Shown here one piece after another: positions 50,387 to 57,535 of a stretch of 64,000 bases of DNA (positions are counted from its first letter, which is position 1; each line of letters begins with the position of its first letter). The stretch is from NCBI GenBank assembly GCA_036004405.1, contig DASYRM010000190.1, positions 40,057 to 104,056 of the forward strand, in the 5' to 3' direction. The DNA comes from DASYRM01 sp036004405 (GTDB lineage: Bacteria > Acidobacteriota > Vicinamibacteria > Vicinamibacterales > UBA2999). The notes under the pieces were generated by a model. The model did not search any database, was not told where the DNA came from, and saw only the letters and a program-made list of their open reading frames with translations. The position numbers and the translations under genes are program-made.

Positions 50387-50576
50387 CGCCACACGAGCCT
50401 CCTCGGGACGTTCCAATCGACAGGTGTGCGGAAACCCGGGGAGCGGGCGCGCATCAGGCGGTGAGCAACAACCGAGCCAGCGCGGCGGGCTCGGTGGGCT
50501 TGTGCGTTGCGGCAGTTGAGCTTGCCGCGAAATCGACCGGTTGGACGCTCTTAGTCTGAGCCGACGTGCCCTTTGG

Positions 50577-51778
50577 CTACGGCGGCGCGAGCGTCGGACG
50601 CCCCGGCGCATCGGCCACCGCCTCGAGCAGACGAGCGAAGAAGGCGTTGAACCGCGCCGCCGCCGACGGGTCCCACGGCTGGTCCAGGTCGTCCGACGGA
50701 CTGTGGTACCGCTGCGCGTACCACTGCCTGTACACCGCTTCGTCACGCGAGCCCGGGTCGTACCCGAAGACGAACGCGATGGCGGGAATGCCCGCCTGCA
50801 GGAAGTTCCACTGATCGGACCGCCGGAGCAGCTGGCGATCCGGCTCCTTGTCTGGCCTGATCCCGATCTCCATCGCGCCGCCCACCTGCCGCGCGGCATC
50901 GCCGAGCGTGGACCGCTCGAGACCGAGCGTCGTCAACGTTTGAACCGTCGCCGCGAGGATTGCAGCGTCTCGGCCAGATCGATGAGCGTCGCCACATACG
51001 CGGCATCGTCGAACGCGCCGTTGTAGATGCGATCGCCGTTGATCGCCTCGCCAATGCCGTAGCCGTCGAGATGTGCGGACACGACTACGTATTCGTTCGC
51101 CAACGCCGCGTCCGAGCCGCGCAGCATGGCAATCACGTTGTCGGACGAGAACTCGCGCGTGTCGGTGACCAGCCGCCCGCGCAGTCGCGTGGACATCGGG
51201 AACGACGGCAGCCGCTGGCCGGCGTCGGCCATGGCACGCAGCTCGGCGTACGTGTGACCGGAACCTTCGAACAGCGCTTCGGCGTCGGCAGCATTGGCCT
51301 GGAAGTTCGACGTGCTCCCCGGCGCCCGCGACGGGAGCGGCGCATCGGCGAGCTGGGCGATGGTCGACAGAAAAGACGGCCAGCGCATCGGCTCGGGCCC
51401 TGCGGAGCTCTCGATCGTGATGGTGCCGTAGTAGCCGCGCGGTGGTGTCTGCGCGTAGCCGCGTGGCCCCGGCACGAACCGCGGCGGCGGCACCATGTCG
51501 GCGGGCGTTTCGGGCACGACTCGCACGGCGTGGAGCGGGACCGGCTGGTAGAAGCCGCCTTCGCCCGCCGCCGTCAACCCGGCCGCGGCAAAGCGCCCGG
51601 CCACGTATTCGGCGGCCTTGCGGTGCCCGGCGCTGCCGGCCTCGCGCCCCTCCATGCTGTCGGCGGCCAGCACACGGATATGCGACCACCATCGACGGGT
51701 CGCCGCATCAGGTGGCGTCGCACCGAACGAGCACAACGCGCACGCAGCGAGGGCCGGTAGAAGCAGTCGCGACGTCAC
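50577..51778 (-). pseudogene. M28 aminopeptidase gene with internal deletion and frameshift
   Basis: From GTG 51778 (VTSRLLLPALAACALC, signal) the frame gives the PA-like and N-terminal peptidase parts, including the metal His in VVVSAHLDGYG and Asp in YNGAFDDAAYVATLIDLAET, and stops at 50933 after RRRFKR. A second frame resumes with TLTTLGLERSTLGDAARQV and GIPAIAFVFGYDPGSRDEAV, and includes the last metal His in RYHSPSDDLDQPWD, to 50577. Family members have roughly 50-60 further residues between these parts, carrying the catalytic Glu, the adjacent metal Glu and another metal Asp. They are absent here, so the product should be inactive. Confidence 0.8.
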
Positions 51779-51935
51779 GCCGCCATCATCGTCCTGCGCC
51801 TGCCGCAGCACAAGACGCCCACTACCCAGCTTGGGGGAGGGCCGCGATCCGTTCTTGTAATCATCCGGCCCTTGCGGTTAGATCGCCCCCGCCAGCTGGC
51901 GGCGCTGGCCGCGTCCCTCGCTGCGTGGAGAGCCT

Positions 51936-53153
51936 ATGAGAACCGTTGCGGCCCTCGTCGTCCTGTTGGGAGTCCTGACGCCGGCGGTGTCGGGCCAGGG
52001 CACCACTCCGAAGAAGTTCCTCGGCGGTCCGCTGATCATCGAAGACCAGGGCAGCTTCTTCGTGGGCGGGGTCAAGAAGATCACGGACTACGCGTCGGCC
52101 CTGCCACCGCCAGGCCCCGGCTCGAGCGCGCCTTCCGGGCCGGTGCCGCAGCAGATCACCATCGGCCAGATGTACGTCCAGTTCCAGATTCCGGCCAAGA
52201 AATACGGCGGCGGCTGGCCGGTGATCATGGTGCACGGCTCCACGCACACCGGCGCCTGTCTCGAGGCCACGCCGGATGGCCGCGAAGGCTGGTATCCCTA
52301 CTTCGTTCGCCACGGCGTGCCGAGCTATGTCGTCGATCAGGCGGGGCGCGGGCGCTCGGGCTTCGATCAGTCGGTGCTCCACGAAGCCGAGGCCAAGCTG
52401 GCCGGCGGCGACACGAAAGCGGCGGCCGATCTGATTCCGAGCTTCGGCCGCATCACCGACAACGGCGCGTGGACGAACTGGTTCGGCCACCTGGTGCCCG
52501 CCGGTTCCAACGTGCGCACCGGCCGGCTGATTCCGCACGGCGCCCCGGACGATCCGAACCCGAAGCCGGATGCCTATGCGCATGTGGCGCCGCTCTTCCC
52601 GCTCGACTCGGTGGACGAGTACTACAAGCAGCTGGTGCCCAATGCCGAGGTGACGCTGCCCGGCTCGACGTGCGCAAACTGCGATCCAAAAGAGATCTCG
52701 CCGGCCAACACGTGGACGCCGCAGAACCTCGCGTCGCTGGTCGAGCGGCTCGGCGGCGCCATCGTCGTGACGCACTCGCAGTCGGGGATCATGGGCCACC
52801 ACATGACGCGCATCCTGAAGGAGCGCGGCCACCTCGGCCTGCTCAAGGGGCTGCTGACGCTCGAGGGCTCGTGCTCGCTGCCGAACAGCGGCCTCACCGC
52901 CGCCGACTTCGACAACATTCCGTACATGGCGCTGAAGGGCGACTACACCGCCACGAGCACCGTGTGCCAGGAGACGGTGGACGCCATCAATGCGCGGCGC
53001 GCCAGCAAGCAGGGTACGGCCAAGGCCGAATACCTCAAGCTCGATGACATGGGCATCCTGGGCGTCACGCACATGATGATGCTCGACAAGAAGAACCTCG
53101 AAATCGCCGACATCATGCTGAACTGGGTCAACAAGAACGTTCACAAGAAGTAG
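51936..53153 (+). CDS. secreted alpha/beta-hydrolase (esterase-like)
   Basis: 405 residues with a signal peptide (1-20). The oxyanion segment is [20 protein letters not shown], the nucleophile elbow THSQSG holds Ser near residue 287, and a later [12 protein letters not shown] supplies the candidate catalytic His. Asp in [13 protein letters not shown] lies in the usual strand-4 loop. The body ends with [18 protein letters not shown]. Substrate unknown. It is 34 bp upstream of the xoxF-like gene and may belong to the same transcript, for instance releasing an alcohol from an ester (inference). Confidence 0.85.
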   Translation: MRTVAALVVLLGVLTPAVSGQGTTPKKFLGGPLIIEDQGSFFVGGVKKITDYASALPPPGPGSSAPSGPVPQQITIGQMYVQFQIPAKKYGGGWPVIMVHGSTHTGACLEATPDGREGWYPYFVRHGVPSYVVDQAGRGRSGFDQSVLHEAEAKLAGGDTKAAADLIPSFGRITDNGAWTNWFGHLVPAGSNVRTGRLIPHGAPDDPNPKPDAYAHVAPLFPLDSVDEYYKQLVPNAEVTLPGSTCANCDPKEISPANTWTPQNLASLVERLGGAIVVTHSQSGIMGHHMTRILKERGHLGLLKGLLTLEGSCSLPNSGLTAADFDNIPYMALKGDYTATSTVCQETVDAINARRASKQGTAKAEYLKLDDMGILGVTHMMMLDKKNLEIADIMLNWVNKNVHKK

Positions 53154-53187
53154 AGCCACGCACGTCCTCCCTGTTAGAGGAGCGGAT

Positions 53188-54960
53188 ATGAAGAGAGTGT
53201 CCCGGCTATTTGCCTTCGTCGTCCTCGCGTTCTCGGCCGTCGCCGCCGCGTGCAGTTCGGGTTCCGCGCCCGCGTCGTCCGGCGCCCCGGCTGCCGCCCC
53301 GGCGCTGACCGGAAACGACAAGGAATGGGCGATGCCCAACAAGAACGCCTCGTCGACGCGATACAGCGACCTCGGGCAGATCACGACCGACAACGTCAAG
53401 AATCTGAAGGTGGCGTGGACCTTCTCCACCGGCGTGCTGCGCGGCCACGAGGGCGAGCCGATCGTGGTTGGCAACACGATGTACCTCGCCACGCCGTTCC
53501 CCAACATCGTCTACGCGCTCGACCTCACCAAGGAGGGCGCGCCGATCAAGTGGAAGTACGCGCCAAAGCAGGACCCGGCGGTCATCCCCATCGCCTGCTG
53601 CGACACCGTGAACCGCGGCGTCACTTACGCCGACGGCAAGATCTTCCTCAACCAGCTCGACACCAATACCGTGGCGCTCGACGCCGCCACCGGCAAGGAG
53701 CTGTGGAAGGTCAAGCAGGGCGACTACAAGCAGGGCCAGACCGTCACGTCGGCGCCGCTGGTCATCAAGGACAAGGTGATCTCGGGCATCTCGGGCGGCG
53801 AGTTCGGCGTCCGCGGCTTCGTCACCGCCAACGACGTCAACACCGGCAAGCAGGTGTGGCGCATGTACAGCACCGGGCCCGAGGCGGAAGTCGGCTTCCC
53901 CGGCTCGGTCGAGACCTGGAAGGGCGACGAGTGGAAGCGCGGCGGCGGGACGACATGGGGCTGGTACAGCTACGACCCCGAGCTGAACCTCCTCTACTAC
54001 GGCACCGGCAATCCCGGTTCGTGGAATCCGGATCAGCGCCCCGGCGACAACAAGTACTCGATGACGATCTTCGCGCGGAACCCCGACACCGGGAAGGCGG
54101 CGTGGGCCTACCAGAAGACGCCGCACGACGCGTGGGACTACGACGGCATCAACGAGAACGTGCTCGCCGATCTGAACATGGGCGGCACGACGCGCAAGGT
54201 GCTCGTCAACTTCGACCGCAACGGCTTCGCCTACGTACTCGATCGCAAGACCGGCGAGCTGCTCAAGGCCGACCCCTTCGTGAACGTGAACTGGGCGACC
54301 AGCATCGACCTCAAGACCGGCAAGCCGGTCGAGAACCCCGAGAAGCGCACGTCCGCGAGCAAGAACACCAAGGACATCTGCCCCTCGGCCATGGGTGGCA
54401 AGAACCAGCAGCCGGTGTCGTTCTCGCCGAAGACCGGCCTCTTCTATGTGCCCGCCAACAACCTGTGCATGGACTACGAGGGCGTCGAGGTGAAGTACCA
54501 GGCGGGCCAGCCGTACGTCGGCGCGATCGTGCTCAGCAAGGCGGGGCCCGGCGGCAACCGCGGCGAGTTCCTGGCCTGGGATCCGGTGGCCGGCAAGAAG
54601 GTGTGGGGCATCAAGGAAAACCTGTCGGCGTGGGGCGGCGCGTTGACCACCGCCGGCGACGTGGCGTTCTACGGCACGATGGAAGGCTGGCTCAAGGCGG
54701 TCAACGCCAAGACCGGCGACGTGCTCTGGAAGTTCAAGACGCCGTCGGGCATCATCGGCAACCCGATGACCTACGCGGGCCCGGATGGAAAGCAGTACGT
54801 GGCGGTGCTCTCGGGCGTCGGCGGCTGGTCGGGCATCGGCGTGGCCGCGGAGATGAGCCTCGAGGACAAGACCGCGGGCCTTGGCGCGATCGGCGCCTTC
54901 GACGACCTCGCGAACTTCAGCAACCAGGGTGGCGTGCTCACCGTCTTCGCGCTGCCGTAG
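53188..54960 (+). CDS. xoxF: lanthanide-dependent PQQ alcohol dehydrogenase (XoxF/ExaF type)
   Basis: 590 residues, AGAGGAG upstream. A signal peptide ends near Cys 22 (possible lipoprotein). The PQQ site shows vicinal C137-C138 ([12 protein letters not shown]) and tryptophan-docking repeats ([20 protein letters not shown]). Metal ligands E205 (GGEFGVRG), N275 ([10 protein letters not shown]) and catalytic D317 are followed by D319 in [10 protein letters not shown]. The extra Asp two residues after the catalytic Asp is the accepted mark of lanthanide-using enzymes. It oxidises a primary alcohol in the periplasm, passing electrons to the cytochrome encoded two genes on. Methanol versus longer alcohols cannot be told. 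Confidence 0.88.
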   Translation: MKRVSRLFAFVVLAFSAVAAACSSGSAPASSGAPAAAPALTGNDKEWAMPNKNASSTRYSDLGQITTDNVKNLKVAWTFSTGVLRGHEGEPIVVGNTMYLATPFPNIVYALDLTKEGAPIKWKYAPKQDPAVIPIACCDTVNRGVTYADGKIFLNQLDTNTVALDAATGKELWKVKQGDYKQGQTVTSAPLVIKDKVISGISGGEFGVRGFVTANDVNTGKQVWRMYSTGPEAEVGFPGSVETWKGDEWKRGGGTTWGWYSYDPELNLLYYGTGNPGSWNPDQRPGDNKYSMTIFARNPDTGKAAWAYQKTPHDAWDYDGINENVLADLNMGGTTRKVLVNFDRNGFAYVLDRKTGELLKADPFVNVNWATSIDLKTGKPVENPEKRTSASKNTKDICPSAMGGKNQQPVSFSPKTGLFYVPANNLCMDYEGVEVKYQAGQPYVGAIVLSKAGPGGNRGEFLAWDPVAGKKVWGIKENLSAWGGALTTAGDVAFYGTMEGWLKAVNAKTGDVLWKFKTPSGIIGNPMTYAGPDGKQYVAVLSGVGGWSGIGVAAEMSLEDKTAGLGAIGAFDDLANFSNQGGVLTVFALP

Positions 54961-54961
54961 G

Positions 54962-55825
54962 GTGATTCGTCTCCGGGTTCTTGCTCTCGTGATCTGTCTC
55001 GTCTGCCCGGGCCTCGCGCTCGGGCAGACGAAGGCGGCCCCTGTCGCGCCGAAGCCGGCAGCGTCAGCGACCGGCGAAGGCCGATTTCGCGTCTGCGCCG
55101 ATCCCAACAACCTGCCGGCGTCGAACCAGCGGCTGGAAGGGTTCGAGAACAAGATCGCGACGCTCCTCGCCAAGGACTTCGGCACCACGCCGACCTACAT
55201 CTGGTGGGGGCAGCGCCGCGGGTTCATCCGCAACACCATGAACGCCACGCTCGCCGAGGGGCGCTGCGACATCGTCATCGGCGTGCCCGAGGGTTACGAC
55301 CTCGTGCGTACCACGGCGCCCTATTACCGATCCACCTACGTCTTCGTCTACTCGAAGAAGCGCGCGCCGATCACGTCGCTCGACGATCCGGTGCTCAAGA
55401 AGCTGAAGATCGGCGTGCACCTGATCGGCGACGACTACGAGAACCCGCCGCCGGTGCACGAGCTCGGCAAGCGGCACATCGTCGACAACGTGGTCGGCTT
55501 CAACACGTTCTATTCCGACGACAACCCGCCGAGCGCGATCATCGATGCGGTGGCCAAAGGCACCATCGATGTGGCGATCGTGTGGGGTCCGGTGGGCGGC
55601 TACTACGCGGCACGGCAGAAAGTGCCGCTGGCGGTGACGCCGATCCGCTCGGCGCCGGGCGACCTGCCGTTCGCGTTCAACATGACGATGGGCGTGAAGA
55701 AAGGCAACGACGCCCTGCACGCGCGCCTCGAGGCGCTGCTGCAGCAGCGGCGGCCCGAGATCGAGCAGATCCTGAAAGACTTCAACGTTCCGCTACTTCC
55801 GCGAAAGGTGAGCGCCAAGCGATGA
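54962..55825 (+). CDS. xoxJ: XoxJ/MoxJ-like periplasmic binding protein
   Basis: 287 residues from GTG 54962, 1 bp after the dehydrogenase stop. A signal peptide (LRVLALVICLVCPGLALG) precedes a class II solute-binding fold: FRVCADPNNLPASNQRLEGF, DIVIGVPEGYDLVRTTAPYY and KIGVHLIGDDYENPPPVHEL. This is the 'quinoprotein dehydrogenase-associated' family. In methylotrophs XoxJ helps activate XoxF rather than feeding a transporter; here that role is inferred from position and family. Its end overlaps the cytochrome start by 4 nt. Confidence 0.87.
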   Translation: MIRLRVLALVICLVCPGLALGQTKAAPVAPKPAASATGEGRFRVCADPNNLPASNQRLEGFENKIATLLAKDFGTTPTYIWWGQRRGFIRNTMNATLAEGRCDIVIGVPEGYDLVRTTAPYYRSTYVFVYSKKRAPITSLDDPVLKKLKIGVHLIGDDYENPPPVHELGKRHIVDNVVGFNTFYSDDNPPSAIIDAVAKGTIDVAIVWGPVGGYYAARQKVPLAVTPIRSAPGDLPFAFNMTMGVKKGNDALHARLEALLQQRRPEIEQILKDFNVPLLPRKVSAKR

Positions 55826-56265
55826 GGACCCTGGGGACGGCACTGATCTGCTTCATCGGCACGCTGGCGTGGAGCGCCGCGCACGAGGCGCCCGTACGCG
55901 CGGCCGCGCAGGCGCCTGCCGCGACGGCCAGCGAAGACCTCTACAAGGATGTCTACAACGGCTGGAAGTGGTGGCACGTCTACTGCTACCGCTGCCACGG
56001 CACCGACGCGGTCGGCACCACCAACGCTCCGGCTCTCATCGACCCGAACGAGAAGATGTCGCGGGCGCAGTTCGTGAAGACGGTTCGCGAAGGCGTGAAG
56101 GACAAGGGCATGGCGGCGTGGGACAAGCTGCTCGACGCCAAGCAGATGGGACAGCTCTACGTCTACGTGCGCGCGCGCGCCGACAAGGTGCTGCCGCCCG
56201 GGCGCCCCGATGAAGTCGGCCCCAACAAGGGCCCGTGGGAACCCGGCACCTGGACCCCGAAGTAG
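55822..56265 (+). CDS. xoxG: XoxG-like cytochrome c
   Basis: 147 residues with a signal peptide and one haem site CYRCH (55-59). The likely axial Met is M97 in VKDKGMAAWDK. The Trp-rich lead YNGWKWWHVY just before the haem and the extended C-terminus (PDEVGPNKGPWEPGTWTPK) are typical of cytochromes that accept electrons from quinoprotein alcohol dehydrogenases. Third gene of the xoxFJG operon. The stop TAG is followed at once by a dispersed palindrome. Confidence 0.88.
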   Translation: MRTLGTALICFIGTLAWSAAHEAPVRAAAQAPAATASEDLYKDVYNGWKWWHVYCYRCHGTDAVGTTNAPALIDPNEKMSRAQFVKTVREGVKDKGMAAWDKLLDAKQMGQLYVYVRARADKVLPPGRPDEVGPNKGPWEPGTWTPK

Positions 56266-56285
56266 GGGCCGCCTTCAGGCGGCCC
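56266..56285. repeat. 20-bp palindrome GGGCCGCC-TTCA-GGCGGCCC
   Basis: Begins directly after the TAG stop of xoxG. First of three hairpins in 83 bp. Confidence 0.85.
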
Positions 56286-56304
56286 GTGCGTCCGTAGTCT
56301 GTAG

Positions 56305-56324
56305 GGGCCGCCTTCAGGCGGCCC
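56305..56324. repeat. 20-bp palindrome, second tandem copy
   Basis: Same orientation and sequence as 56266-56285, spaced by 19 bp. Confidence 0.85.
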
Positions 56325-56330
56325 GTAGTT

Positions 56331-56348
56331 GCGGGTCTTTAGACCCGC
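56331..56348. repeat. hairpin GCGGGTC-TTTA-GACCCGC
   Basis: Same size and loop length as the neighbouring palindromes but a different, fully paired stem. Confidence 0.8.
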
Positions 56349-56383
56349 CTCAGCTTGTCAAGGACCGACCTCTACATCTTTCG

Positions 56384-56530
56384 TCAGCCTCTCGATGTGT
56401 ATCCCCGTTCAGGTCTTGACGAAGGTCCATGGCCACGCATGTTCATCACAAGGACGTGATGTGCATCCGCGAATCTCGGAGCGAACTCATCGAATGTGTG
56501 GGATGTCGAGGCCCAGCTTGGGTAACTGGT
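56384..56530 (-). pseudogene. alpha/beta-hydrolase fragment
   Basis: About 40 residues read as the strand-3 to strand-4 region of an alpha/beta-hydrolase: SHTFDEFAPRFADAHHVLVM, then NMRGHGPSSRPERGY. The usual HGxP upstream and the nucleophile downstream are missing, and stops flank it. It looks like a relic of a gene largely deleted between xoxG and the TIGR03435 gene. Confidence 0.5.
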
Positions 56531-56546
56531 AGCCGGCCGACCACAG

Positions 56547-57425
56547 TCAATTGCCCGAGGGGTGTTCGGCACTGACCACAACAACGACCTCGACGGGCGC
56601 GCGCGAACCTTCGAGCCGCAGTCCGAGCTGTTCGCGAATGGCGGTAAAGATCAGCGGCATCGATGGGTCCACCGCTGGTATCGGCGCACCGTCAGGGCGC
56701 GATTGCTGCTCCTGTCCCGGTATCCACGCGAGATCGACATCGAAATAGCCCGACAGCCCGGTGCGATCGAACACGATGCGCCCCGACGGCGGACCAAGCG
56801 CGCTCGCCAGCTGCGGCATCGTCACCGCGTCGCCGGCAAGACGCGCCGGCGTCTGGCGCAGGCCGCACACGGGACGGATGGTTTCGGGATTGGGCGGAGG
56901 TCCAGGCGGTGCAACCGGCGGCGGGCCTCCTCGACGGGCGGCGCGGCGAGCCTCGCAATCGATGGTCGATGTGCGAAGTCCCGCCGGCGTACGCGCATCC
57001 CGCCGGTCGACGACCAGATCATAGGTGGGCAACTCTCGCGTTTCGCGATGCGCCTGCAGTTCGAAACGTTCGATCAGCAGTGCCCGCACCATGTCGCGGA
57101 TTTCCGCTGGCGTCGCCGTACCAACCGGTGCGATGGCGTCGACATCGAATCGATCGCGGTCCATCCACGGCGGGCCGCCGGTAACCTGCAGGCCGGCGCG
57201 AGCCATGTCCACGCCGTAGGCGTAGGTCACGAGCTCGCGCAGCGTGTTGTTCAACGCCTGAAACCGCCCGCCGGGGCCGGGGCCGATCGCCCGCCGGAAA
57301 TCGCCGGAGTCGTTCGCCTTTACGGACGCCACTTCGAACGCCCGTACCGTCGTCGCATTCTGCGCCCGCGCCGCGATTATGCTGACGACGAGCCCCACCG
57401 CCAGCGCCACCGATGTTAGTTTCAT
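56547..57425 (-). CDS. TIGR03435 family secreted protein
   Basis: 292 residues. A signal peptide (VALAVGLVVSIIAARA) is followed by AFEVASVKANDSGDFRRAIG, LNNTLRELVTYAYGVDMARA, GGPPWMDRDRFDVDAIAP and LLIERFELQAHRETRELPTY. These are the ordered blocks of TIGR03435, expanded in Acidobacteriota such as Solibacter. The C-terminal FTAIREQLGLRLEGSRAPVE completes it. Function unknown. Relatives often neighbour BlaI/BlaR-type genes, absent here. Confidence 0.93.
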   Translation of the reverse strand: MKLTSVALAVGLVVSIIAARAQNATTVRAFEVASVKANDSGDFRRAIGPGPGGRFQALNNTLRELVTYAYGVDMARAGLQVTGGPPWMDRDRFDVDAIAPVGTATPAEIRDMVRALLIERFELQAHRETRELPTYDLVVDRRDARTPAGLRTSTIDCEARRAARRGGPPPVAPPGPPPNPETIRPVCGLRQTPARLAGDAVTMPQLASALGPPSGRIVFDRTGLSGYFDVDLAWIPGQEQQSRPDGAPIPAVDPSMPLIFTAIREQLGLRLEGSRAPVEVVVVVSAEHPSGN

Positions 57426-57448
57426 AGCATGTGTGCTAGATAACTAAC
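57425..57448 (-). promoter_or_regulatory. candidate operator upstream of TIGR03435
   Basis: TAGCA-TGTG-TGCTA (57425-57438) is a perfect inverted repeat touching the ATG, followed by CTAGATAACTAA, an imperfect dyad. Such TA-rich dyads suit BlaI- or PadR-like repressors. Regulator not identified. Confidence 0.35.
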
Positions 57449-57467
57449 ATCGCCCGCGCCGCGTGTC

Positions 57468-57500
57468 AATGCCCTCTCCGCCCTCTCTGCCCTCTCTGCC
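57468..57500. repeat. 9-bp tandem repeat GCCCTCTCT
   Basis: Three units (the first GCCCTCTCC) plus a partial one, between TIGR03435 and the ADOP gene. A similar GAGAGGGCAGAGAGGG stretch lies after the TIR gene near 11060. Confidence 0.55.
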
Positions 57501-57505
57501 CGAAT

Positions 57506-57525
57506 GGGCCGCCTGAAGGCGGCCC
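57506..57525. repeat. 20-bp palindrome GGGCCGCC-TGAA-GGCGGCCC
   Basis: Seventh identical copy, followed by CCTACGTAC as at 12348. It lies 10 bp past the stop of the downstream ADOP gene. Confidence 0.85.
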
Positions 57526-57535
57526 CCTACGTACT

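Noticed and set aside
53206..55188. 660-codon open frame on the minus strand
   Set aside because: Antisense to xoxF and xoxJ, with no start signal or domain; the plus-strand genes are unambiguous.
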